From the IMG/VR virus record IMGVR_UViG_3300028762_000023, positions 1 to 44,073 of that record: 44,073 nt of DNA, one strand, 5' to 3'. Under the pieces are notes generated by a model. That model had not been told where the DNA came from, did no database searches, and saw nothing but the letters and a program-made list of their open reading frames with translations. This document shows, one piece after another, positions 37,644 to 44,073 of this stretch. The DNA is from a virus. The translations under genes were made by a program, and so were the position numbers. Position 1 is the stretch's first letter; each line of letters starts with the position of its first letter.

Positions 37644-37871
37644 ATGACCGAGTCCGAAGACATCGCAGCACGGCGGAAGGATCTGCTGGAAGCCGGATAT
37701 TGTGCCCCAATGGCGACCGCGCTGGCCGAGCAGGGCCAGAGCGCCATGACAGCCGCGTCGCTGAGTCAGTACGAGGCGCTGGACCTGTTTCTCACGTGGG
37801 AGGGCATCATCGGCTATACGTCGCTGATCGTACTCGCCGTGGACAACGTCCGCACCTTGCACAAGCGGTGA
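37644..37871 (+). CDS. Small hypothetical protein, 75 aa
   Basis: ATG 37644 with GGAG seven bases upstream. Helical; the C-terminal third is fairly hydrophobic (LFLTWEGIIGYTSLIVLAVD) and could be a membrane-associated helix. No family recognised. It is part of the run of short early genes after the Lys/Ala-rich protein, which in many phages encode host-takeover factors. Confidence 0.6.
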   Translation: MTESEDIAARRKDLLEAGYCAPMATALAEQGQSAMTAASLSQYEALDLFLTWEGIIGYTSLIVLAVDNVRTLHKR

Positions 37872-37935
37872 CAAACGACGCTGGTCAGTCGGCCCATTGC
37901 GCGGCATACTGGCCAGCCACAACAAGGAGCCCACT

Positions 37936-38334
37936 ATGTTGATTCCCACTGGCCTAGCGGACTCGGTTGCAGAGATTGCCGCCGACCTGCCCGAGGCCGT
38001 CCTACGCCAGATCATTCTGGCCCTTGCGCCCCGTGCGCCTGTCTCCACGCGTGAACCCGCCATGGCCGAGACCATGCGCAAGCTGAAAGTCAAGGCGCCG
38101 CGCGCGAACACTGGCCGCTTCCGGGGCGGTCCTCAGCTCAGCAATCGGCACCGACCGGGGACGTGGCGCTACGCCATGATCACCGCGTGCAAGCGAGCGC
38201 TGGCCAGTAGCGACACCACTGACGCCGCTTGCAGCGAAGCGCAACGCGTTCTGGAAAAGGACTTTCCGGATTTCGCCGAAAGGCGAATTGAATGGCCATT
38301 CCTGGCCGAACGTGAATACATCATTTTTAGCTAA
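37936..38334 (+). CDS. Hypothetical basic protein, 132 aa
   Basis: ATG 37936 with AAGGAG 6-7 bases upstream; an extension to 37897 lacks a ribosome-binding site. Residues 1-45 are helical. A basic middle region (RANTGRFRGGPQLSNRHRPG) is followed by a helical segment WRYAMITACKRALASS. The basic middle suggests nucleic-acid binding. No domain recognised. Confidence 0.65.
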   Translation: MLIPTGLADSVAEIAADLPEAVLRQIILALAPRAPVSTREPAMAETMRKLKVKAPRANTGRFRGGPQLSNRHRPGTWRYAMITACKRALASSDTTDAACSEAQRVLEKDFPDFAERRIEWPFLAEREYIIFS

Positions 38335-38345
38335 GGAGAAATGAC

Positions 38346-39386
38346 ATGGGAATTCGTGCAAACACATATCCGGGCGTCTGCCGCGATTGCGGCGCCCGCG
38401 TGGAAGAGGGTGCGGGTCGCATCGTCAAGGACGAGAACACCGGACGCTGGATCACCTATCACCTGCCCGGAGAATGCCCGGAGGCCAGAGTGCCGACCAA
38501 GCCCGGCATCGACGATGGCGCCGCTGACAAGGCGGTTGACCGGGCCATTGGCCTGATTGCCCGCCAGTTCATGACGCTGGTCCCCGCGCTGGTGGAGGAG
38601 AACCTTGCGCTGGCCAGCCGCGTCGCCGCTGTCAAGGTCGGCACCATGCCGGAAATCAAGGTGGACGTCGGCCATCACAAGCTGGAGGCTGTCGTGCAGG
38701 CGGTTGTCGCTGGAGTGAGCCCCATGCTCGTAGGTCCGGCGGGCTCGGGCAAGACCACGCTGGCCGAGCAGGTCGCCAAGGTGATGCACCTGAACTTCTA
38801 TATGGCCAGCCGCGTGACCAGCGACTTCAAGCTTCTCGGCTTCGTCACTGCCAATGGGGCCATCGTGCGGACGCCGTTCCGCGAGGCTTACGAAAAGGGC
38901 GGCATCTTCCTCTTTGACGAGGTTGACGCAAGCGACCCCGACGCACTCACCGCTTTTAACGCGGCGCTGGCCAACGGACGCTGTGACTTCCCTGACGCTG
39001 TCGTGGTCGCGCACAAGGACTTCCATGCCATTGCGGCTGGGAACACCTATGGGCGCGGCGCTGACCGCCAGTACGTCGGCCGCAATCAGCTTGACGCTGC
39101 GACGCTGGACAGGTTCACCATGATCGACATCGATTACGATGAGTCGCTGGAACTGGCCCTCGCTGGCAACGCTGACTGGACGCGGCATGTTCAGTCGGTG
39201 CGCAAAGCGATAGTCAGCACTGGCGTCCGCCACATCGTTTCGCCACGCGCAAGTATAAATGGCGCGAAGCTTCTCGCCGCCGGTTGGGCTCAGGCCGAGG
39301 TTGAGGAGGCGGTGGTCTGGAAAGGTCTGGATGACCAGAACCGGTCGCGTGTTCAGGCCAAGCTGGTGATGGAGAAGGTGCGGTGA
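38346..39386 (+). CDS. MoxR/CobS-type AAA+ ATPase with N-terminal zinc ribbon
   Basis: 346 residues, ATG 38346 with AAGGAG about 8 bases upstream. The N-terminus has C12xxC15 and C44, a probable zinc-binding knuckle (VCRDCGARVEEGAG). The AAA+ core has Walker A GPAGSGKT (130-137), Walker B GIFLFDEVD (D191, E192), and a sensor-1 Asn in AIAAGNTYGRG. This is the AAA_5 / MoxR-CobS branch, which remodels protein complexes together with von Willebrand A-domain partners. The next gene overlaps as GTGA and looks like that partner. Target unknown. Confidence 0.9.
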   Translation: MGIRANTYPGVCRDCGARVEEGAGRIVKDENTGRWITYHLPGECPEARVPTKPGIDDGAADKAVDRAIGLIARQFMTLVPALVEENLALASRVAAVKVGTMPEIKVDVGHHKLEAVVQAVVAGVSPMLVGPAGSGKTTLAEQVAKVMHLNFYMASRVTSDFKLLGFVTANGAIVRTPFREAYEKGGIFLFDEVDASDPDALTAFNAALANGRCDFPDAVVVAHKDFHAIAAGNTYGRGADRQYVGRNQLDAATLDRFTMIDIDYDESLELALAGNADWTRHVQSVRKAIVSTGVRHIVSPRASINGAKLLAAGWAQAEVEEAVVWKGLDDQNRSRVQAKLVMEKVR

Positions 39387-40240
39387 TCATAGAAATCACA
39401 GACAAGTCGTGGCTTGGCCACGCCGACAACCTGCGCGACATCGTGCAATGGCTGGCCGACACGCGGCCGACTTGGCCGACCAAGGCGTCCGTCAGCAACC
39501 CTGCCAATCAGTCGTGGGACTTGAACACCGACTACGCTAAGGCGATGCAGTACGCTCGCGATGGTTGGGACGAGGGTGTTCGCAAGCTGGAGGCGCTGCA
39601 AAGCAACGACCCGACCTACCTGAAGCCGGTCAAGGCGTACGGAGTCATGGGAGACCACGCCGACATCGGTCGCTATGTTACGGGTGATCCTTTCAACATG
39701 GTCCGCCGCGTCAAGGAGCGTGTCGTGAAGCCCGCCGTGACGCTGGTCGTCAACGTCGTAGCATCCGCTGGCGTAAGCGCCAACGAGATGGCGAACTACG
39801 GCTCGGCGATGGCCGTGCTGGTCGATCGGCTGGAGTCACGCGGCATCCGCGTTGAACTTTACGGGGCCATCACGATCGATGGCCTCAAGCGCAAGTTCAC
39901 ATTCACGTGGAGCATCAAGCAAGCCGACCAGCCGCTGGACATGGCCGCGATTGCTTTCAGCCTCGCGCACCCGGCGATGTTCCGCCGCCTGCTCTTCGCT
40001 GTCATCGAGCGCACCGAGCGGGACATGGTTCACGGCGGATACGGTTATCCGGGAACCACCGAAGCCGGGTTCAGCCTTGTGCCGGACCGCACCGCGCTCT
40101 ATATTCAGGGCGTAGGTCAGCAGTTCACAAAATGCACCACGATGGCCGCCGCGCTTGATCTTGCCATGAAGCAAATCAACGAGGCTTCGGTCAAGGCTGG
40201 CGGCGAACGGCTGGCGGAACTGGAGGAGGAGTATGTCTAA
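39383..40240 (+). CDS. VWA-like partner of the AAA+ ATPase
   Basis: 285 residues, GTG 39383 overlapping the ATPase stop. The central part (VTLVVNVVASAGVSANEMAN, then AMAVLVDRLESRGIRVELY) has the beta-alpha order of a von Willebrand A domain. The metal-site D-x-S-x-S is degenerate, reading N-x-x-A-S-x-G-x-S. The N-terminal part is helical. MoxR ATPases almost always pair with VWA proteins, so the pair probably works as a chaperone or remodelling machine on a host or phage target. The assignment rests on context plus fold-like pattern. Confidence 0.7.
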   Translation: MIIEITDKSWLGHADNLRDIVQWLADTRPTWPTKASVSNPANQSWDLNTDYAKAMQYARDGWDEGVRKLEALQSNDPTYLKPVKAYGVMGDHADIGRYVTGDPFNMVRRVKERVVKPAVTLVVNVVASAGVSANEMANYGSAMAVLVDRLESRGIRVELYGAITIDGLKRKFTFTWSIKQADQPLDMAAIAFSLAHPAMFRRLLFAVIERTERDMVHGGYGYPGTTEAGFSLVPDRTALYIQGVGQQFTKCTTMAAALDLAMKQINEASVKAGGERLAELEEEYV

Positions 40241-40409
40241 GCCGCACAAGGCGCGGCGCGTGACTTATAGAGTCAGGCGCTGCGCCGAAGGCTGGCTCCC
40301 CGTCGTGCTGATTGGGGAGGAGCCTTGGGTTATGTCTGCGCTTCCCAGCAAGCGCGAAGCAAGCGACCGCGCCAAGCGCGAGGCCGCAAGGATAAAGGGA
40401 CCAGCATGA
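40233..40409 (+). CDS. Small basic protein, 58 aa
   Basis: ATG 40233 inside the end of the VWA-like gene, with GAGGAGGAG directly upstream. It begins MSKPHKARRVTYRVRRCAEG, is very basic, and overlaps the next gene as ATGA. Coupling on both sides supports translation. Possibly nucleic-acid binding; unknown. Confidence 0.6.
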   Translation: MSKPHKARRVTYRVRRCAEGWLPVVLIGEEPWVMSALPSKREASDRAKREAARIKGPA

Positions 40410-40879
40410 ACTTGTTCGTAACTCACACAGATCCGCTGATTGCGGCACGTGATCTTGACGATAAGCGTGTCATCAAGATTGCGCTGGAGGCCACGCAGAT
40501 TCTGTCCGCCGTGCTTGACGAGCGCGGTGTGACGGGGTTTTACCGCGTCACGCATAGGCGACACCCGGTTACTCTGTGGGCCGGACGCCGTGCCAGCCAT
40601 GCCCGGTGGACCTTGCGCTATGGGCTGGCGCTGTGCGACGTCTACACGTCCTGGACTGGCCGAACCCACGCGTGCCAGCCGGTGCTGCGCGCCATGCGCC
40701 GCCACTTCCGCTCACCGCTGGAGCCGCTGGAGTTCCAGAACAGCGCGCGCGGCCATGGGTTTGACTTCAGCCACCTGCCGATCACCAACGCCTATCGCGC
40801 GTATCTGCTGGCACGCTGGCCCACCGACAAGCGAGAGCCGATCTGGACTGGTCGGCCAGTTCCGGGATGGGCGCTGTGA
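40406..40879 (+). CDS. Conserved phage protein (LDDKRV family), function uncertain
   Basis: 157 residues from ATG 40406 with AAAGGGA upstream; a longer frame from 40325 overlaps two genes. The N-terminus (MNLFVTHTDPLIAARDLDD, then KRVIKIALEATQILSAVL) and the later HPVTLWAGRRASHARWTL and YTSWTGRTHACQPVL match a widespread phage family of the form NxFxxDxDPxxAAxxLxDKHVxKMxLExxQxL. Some members are annotated as T4 endonuclease V / pyrimidine-dimer glycosylase-related; I cannot confirm that activity. The usual His of DKHV is Arg here. Confidence 0.65.
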   Translation: MNLFVTHTDPLIAARDLDDKRVIKIALEATQILSAVLDERGVTGFYRVTHRRHPVTLWAGRRASHARWTLRYGLALCDVYTSWTGRTHACQPVLRAMRRHFRSPLEPLEFQNSARGHGFDFSHLPITNAYRAYLLARWPTDKREPIWTGRPVPGWAL

Positions 40880-41016
40880 AGAAGCAACCGACGCGCGCCG
40901 CTGTCAAAGCCGTGGAGCTCTTAGCTGATGTGGGCAAGCGACGGAGCCCACAAGAGATTGAACTGCAATGGCGCAAGAAACTGCGCATGATGGAAACAGG
41001 AGAATTCGATGGCTAA
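40876..41016 (+). CDS. Small basic protein, 46 aa
   Basis: GTG 40876 overlaps the previous stop (GTGA) and its own stop overlaps the next gene's start by 8 bp. The peptide begins MKKQPTRAAVKAVELLADVG and is helical and basic. Tight overlap supports a coupled real gene. Function unknown. Confidence 0.5.
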   Translation: MKKQPTRAAVKAVELLADVGKRRSPQEIELQWRKKLRMMETGEFDG

Positions 41017-41614
41017 GGCAATGAATCCCGAATACTACGAGGCTGCGCTCGCAAACGCGCAAAATATCATACAGGCTCAAGCTGAGCGCATAAATGAGTT
41101 GGTCGCGATGGTGGAGGAGCTGACCGATAAGCTGGAAGAACTTGAGGACAGCCCGGAGCAGAGTCAAAGCAACGAGCAGCGGGCCAAGGACTTCTCTGAT
41201 AAGTACGGAGAAGACAAGGCGCGCGAATTCGACGCCATAAAGAAGTTCACAGAGAGAGTTGAAAAAGCGCAGAGAATGAAACAGATACCTGTGGACTGGG
41301 CTCCCGACGAGGGCAGGTCCCGTATTCTGGTGACAGTCGACGAGCGCTTTGATACGCAATGCGTTGAGGTCGGCGTTGCGCTCAAGGGCTTCCTTGGGTT
41401 GGGCCAGCACATGCTCGGAGTCTTTCGGCTTGACCAGCAAGCGCAGATGTCCATACGGACGTACCGGGGCCAAGAGCGTGACGCCTACCTTGCGGCGCTG
41501 GCGCAAGACTTCACCATGAAAATCAAAAACGAGTGCGGCTTGACTGGAGGTCAGGCGGCGGTGGTACTCGGCAAGCTGCAAGAGAAGCTGGTCAAAACAT
41601 TCAAGGGGTATTGA
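41009..41614 (+). CDS. Coiled-coil hypothetical protein
   Basis: 201 residues, ATG 41009 with AGGAGA about 6 bases upstream. Residues 10-55 form a leucine-rich coiled coil (AERINELVAMVEELTDKLEE); residues 55-90 are charged; the C-terminal 100 residues are mixed (SRILVTVDERFDTQCVEVGV and QDFTMKIKNECGLTGG). The function is not recognised; the coiled coil suggests oligomerisation. Confidence 0.7.
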   Translation: MAKAMNPEYYEAALANAQNIIQAQAERINELVAMVEELTDKLEELEDSPEQSQSNEQRAKDFSDKYGEDKAREFDAIKKFTERVEKAQRMKQIPVDWAPDEGRSRILVTVDERFDTQCVEVGVALKGFLGLGQHMLGVFRLDQQAQMSIRTYRGQERDAYLAALAQDFTMKIKNECGLTGGQAAVVLGKLQEKLVKTFKGY

Positions 41615-41617
41615 TAA

Positions 41618-41929
41618 ATGGACTGCAAACACACGAACGTCAGCGTAGCCGATAACGGTGAAGCCCGCTGCATGAACTGCCGGACCGTGGTGAAGCCCGC
41701 TCGGCAGGTTCAGCCCGCGCCCGCGTACTACCGTTATCTGGAAGACGCTCGGCGGCTGGGCTGGCGCGATGTGGGAGATATGCCCCCGCTTGAAGACGCC
41801 TACTATGCCGCGTGGGCCAGCCCCGCAGGCGGTCGCTGGATCGTGATGCGGATTGAAGCCGGTGGGATGCTGCCCCCACAGGCAACCCACTGGCATAGAG
41901 ACGCGCTGGGTCTGCCCCTTGTGCCCTAG
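41618..41929 (+). CDS. Zinc-ribbon-like small protein
   Basis: 103 residues, ATG 41618. The N-terminus has C3-K-H5 ... C-M-N-C (DCKHTNVSVADNGEARCMNC), a probable zinc-binding ribbon of the CxH/CxxC type. A tyrosine- and tryptophan-rich domain follows (YYRYLEDARRLGWRDVGD). It is the last gene before the primase-helicase. No known family recognised. Confidence 0.65.
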   Translation: MDCKHTNVSVADNGEARCMNCRTVVKPARQVQPAPAYYRYLEDARRLGWRDVGDMPPLEDAYYAAWASPAGGRWIVMRIEAGGMLPPQATHWHRDALGLPLVP

Positions 41930-41965
41930 CGCCCGGCGTGCTAGGTTGCTTACTCTTACCCGGCT

Positions 41966-41997
41966 TGCCTGTTAATCAGGCAGTCGGTTTTGCTTTG
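41966..41997 (+). terminator. Weak hairpin with T-rich tail before primase-helicase
   Basis: TGCCTG (41966-41971) and CAGGCA (41977-41982) form a 6-bp stem with a 5-nt loop, followed by a GGTTTTGCTTT tail. It could terminate part of the upstream transcripts. Confidence 0.45.
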
Positions 41998-42013
41998 GGT
42001 CAGTGGGGTCACG

Positions 42014-44044
42014 ATGTCTAAGAAGGGCGAATGGAGCAAGCTGGGAAAAGACAAGCTGCTCTCAAGTGGTATCACAAGTTCAGACGGCACCGCGCTCGGT
42101 ATGTATGAAGTGGTCAGCGCGGCGCTCTTGCATAAATCCTTTGAGGCGCGGCCCGCGCTGGTCATACCGTACTTTGATGTTGACAAGAAGCCGCTGGAGA
42201 GCCGCCCCGGTTGGGGTCAGTTCTATCGCATAAGGTACCTAGACAAGCCCTTCGGCTTCAAGGAGGCCGCTGGCGAGAAAGGCCCCAAGTATAAGCAAGA
42301 GCCGAACACTCGCGCTTGCGCCTACTTCCCAAAGTCCATTGAATGGAAGAGCGTAGGCGCTGATACCGACCAGCCTATCATCATCACGGAAGGTGAGTTG
42401 AAAGCCGCCGCTGGTTGTCAGGCCGGGTGGCCGTGCGTCGGCCTCGGAGGCGTGTGGTCCTTCCGGTCAGCAAAAGACGATATGGTCATGCTGCCGGAGA
42501 TGCACAAAATCGTGTGGCCCAAGCGCATCGTCTATCTGTGCTTTGATAGTGACTTCGTAACCAACGCGAATGTCTGCCTTGCCATGTCGGCGCTGGGCGA
42601 GGCGATGCAGAACCTTGGCGCGCTGGTCAAGTTCATAACGCTGCCCGGCGCTAACGATGAGAAGGTAGGGCTGGACGACTTCCTGCTGGCCAACGGCGAG
42701 GAAGCCTTTGGCGACCTAGTCAAGCAAGCGCAGAACCTTGGCATGACCTCAGCCCTATGGCGCATCAACAAGGAGGTCGTCTACATCGACAACCCCGGCC
42801 TCGTGATAAGCGTAGACGACATGCAGAAGATAGCGGTCGGTGCCTTCAAGGAGCATAGCAAGTGGGCCACCGAGTCCACCTTTGAGGCCCGCCTGCGCCC
42901 CAACGGTACGACACAGAACATGGTCGTGCCAGCCGCGCCGGTTTGGATCAAGTGGCCATTTCGTAGAACGGCTCGTAAGCTGACCTACGCGCCGGGCGAA
43001 GAGCTCATGACGCCAGAGGGCGATTTGAATATGTGGCGGGGCTGGGGCGTCAAACCCAAGAAGGGCACCGTGGACCCCTGGATCAAACTCACGCGGTTCA
43101 TATTTAGCGAGTGGACGCAGGAGCAGCTTGACTACTTTTATGACTGGTGCGCGTACCCGATACAGAACCCCGGCGCGAAGCTGTTCGTGGGCGTCGTTAT
43201 TCACGGCGTAACGCAAGGGACCGGCAAGACGCTCATTGGCTATACGCTGGGCCGCATATACGGAGAGAACTTCAAGGAAATTACCGACGACGATCTGGAG
43301 GAAACCTTCTGGGCCGAAAACCGCCAGTTCGTACTCGGTGATGAAGTATCGGGCAAAGACAACCGGCAATATATGAATACGCTGAAGCGGCTGATCACCA
43401 AGGACACCGTAACAGTCAACATCAAGTTCGTGCCGCAGTTTGAACTGCCCAACCGCATGAACTTTCTGTTCACGTCCCAGCACGGCGACAGCTTCTTTCT
43501 TGAAGATAAGGACCGCCGCTTTCTGGTGGCAGAAGTAGAGGGCGACCCCATGCCGGAGGCCTTCTACAAAGAGTACGACAAGTGGTACAAGGGTGACGGC
43601 GCTGGGCACTTGATGCAATGGCTGCTGGACCGCAAGATCAACAAAAACTTCAACCCCGCCGCTCCGGCGCCGCGCACCGCCGCCAAGGAGCGCATGATCT
43701 TGTCGACCAAGGGTGAACTCGGTAGCTGGATTGCCGAACTGGCGCAATACCCTGAGCAGGTGCTTCTCTTTGGCGATATGCGGCACACGCGGGACTTGTT
43801 TACGACTAGCGAACTTCTGGGTATGTTTATGAGCAGGCATCCTAACTCTACCAAGGTCACCGCGGTTGGGCTGGGGCGCCAGCTTACGGCGGCTGGGTTC
43901 TATCAGGTGTCTGGTGGCCAGCCGCTTAAGACACCCGAGGGTACGATGCAACGGTATTTCTGCGTCAGGAACCTGACGACGTGGAAGAAAGCCACGCGCA
44001 AGACCATGGAAGAGAACATCAAGAAACAGGCGGTGAAGAAGTGA
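42014..44044 (+). CDS. Primase-helicase (TOPRIM-like DUF3854 plus DUF5906-type SF3 helicase)
   Basis: 676 residues from ATG 42014 (GTGGGG six bases upstream; TTG 41990 would add eight residues). A TOPRIM-like N-terminal part has IITEGELKAAAG with E126 and LCFDSDF with D178 and D180, the acidic residues of DUF3854-type primases. The C-terminal superfamily 3-like helicase has Walker A GVTQGTGKT (K405) and Walker B FVLGDEVSG (D443, E444). It would prime and unwind for the family A polymerase. This copy is complete; positions 3-668 hold the same gene's 3' end from another strain variant. Confidence 0.88.
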   Translation: MSKKGEWSKLGKDKLLSSGITSSDGTALGMYEVVSAALLHKSFEARPALVIPYFDVDKKPLESRPGWGQFYRIRYLDKPFGFKEAAGEKGPKYKQEPNTRACAYFPKSIEWKSVGADTDQPIIITEGELKAAAGCQAGWPCVGLGGVWSFRSAKDDMVMLPEMHKIVWPKRIVYLCFDSDFVTNANVCLAMSALGEAMQNLGALVKFITLPGANDEKVGLDDFLLANGEEAFGDLVKQAQNLGMTSALWRINKEVVYIDNPGLVISVDDMQKIAVGAFKEHSKWATESTFEARLRPNGTTQNMVVPAAPVWIKWPFRRTARKLTYAPGEELMTPEGDLNMWRGWGVKPKKGTVDPWIKLTRFIFSEWTQEQLDYFYDWCAYPIQNPGAKLFVGVVIHGVTQGTGKTLIGYTLGRIYGENFKEITDDDLEETFWAENRQFVLGDEVSGKDNRQYMNTLKRLITKDTVTVNIKFVPQFELPNRMNFLFTSQHGDSFFLEDKDRRFLVAEVEGDPMPEAFYKEYDKWYKGDGAGHLMQWLLDRKINKNFNPAAPAPRTAAKERMILSTKGELGSWIAELAQYPEQVLLFGDMRHTRDLFTTSELLGMFMSRHPNSTKVTAVGLGRQLTAAGFYQVSGGQPLKTPEGTMQRYFCVRNLTTWKKATRKTMEENIKKQAVKK

Positions 44045-44073
44045 TTGTCAATACACGCACGGCTCAAGAAGCC
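43377..44073. repeat. Right copy of imperfect terminal repeat
   Basis: Matches 1-697 without gaps; exact over the first 127 bp (43377-43503), then about 94% overall. It contains the 3' end of the primase-helicase gene and the first 11 codons of the DnaJ-like gene. See the left copy for interpretation. Confidence 0.9.
44041..44073 (+). CDS. DnaJ-like protein, first 11 codons (cut by contig end)
   Basis: GTG 44041 overlaps the primase-helicase stop as GTGA and encodes VIVNTRTAQEA, identical in protein to the start at 665. It is the same gene as 665-1027 seen across the circular junction. Confidence 0.8.
   Translation, partial: MIVNTRTAQEA

Noticed and set aside
42755-43951. 398-codon open frame on the minus strand
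   Set aside because: Antisense to the primase-helicase catalytic region; not supported by any motif.
43377-44073. Genuine duplication of the primase 3' end
   Set aside because: Both copies lie exactly at the contig ends, share a 127-bp exact match and differ by synonymous changes without indels; an assembly junction between strains explains this better.

Overview
The window is an essentially complete genome of a tailed, probably short-tailed (podovirus-type) bacteriophage of a Gram-negative host. Evidence: a P22-type structural module (portal, scaffold, P22-like coat, gp4-like adaptor, gp10-like tail hub), a lysis cassette with an inner/outer spanin pair, and a phage replication module (primase-helicase, family A DNA polymerase, ATP-dependent ligase, exonucleases). 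The DNA is GC-rich by eye. I see no integrase, repressor, phage RNA polymerase or tRNA, so a lytic phage that uses host sigma-70-type transcription is the simplest reading.

Topology: bases 1-697 recur at 43377-44073 with no indels. The first 127 bp are identical; the rest carries about 43 substitutions, nearly all synonymous. This looks like a circularly permuted or terminally redundant genome of about 43,376 bp assembled from a mixed-strain population, with the primase-helicase gene spanning the contig junction. It does not look like a real gene duplication.

Layout: two divergent blocks start from a 750-bp AT-rich intergenic region (35146-35895) that holds promoter-like sites, inverted repeats and short direct repeats. 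Leftward (minus strand) from 35145 to 13392 run the late genes: small terminase candidate, TerL, portal, scaffold, coat, adaptor and tail proteins, tail fibre-like proteins, GNAT-like protein, ejection proteins including a lytic transglycosylase, then holin, endolysin, i-spanin and o-spanin. Rightward (plus strand) from 35896 through the contig end and on to 13402 run early/middle genes: small unknown proteins, a Lys/Ala-rich protein, a MoxR-type AAA+ ATPase with a VWA-like partner, the primase-helicase, DnaJ-like protein, ligase, DNA polymerase, Cas4/RecB-like nuclease, DEDD exonuclease, VRR-NUC nuclease and SNF2-type helicase. The two blocks converge with overlapping 3' ends at 13392-13402.

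Most interesting region: 10031-13402 is a compact plus-strand operon that looks like a thymine hypermodification cassette. It has a P-loop kinase, a protein matching the 5-hmdU-DNA-kinase helical / aGPT-PPlase superfamily, a thymidylate synthase-family enzyme (candidate dUMP hydroxymethylase), an HD-domain nucleotide phosphohydrolase and a DUF3310 (T7 gp1.7-like) nucleotide kinase. Together these could make 5-hydroxymethyl-dUTP, remove canonical nucleotides, and phosphorylate and decorate 5-hmU in the phage DNA. Other points of interest are the phage MoxR-VWA pair, a tail-hub protein that appears split by a lectin-like gene, four tandem 18-residue repeats, and a C-terminal domain shared by two Lys/Ala-rich proteins.
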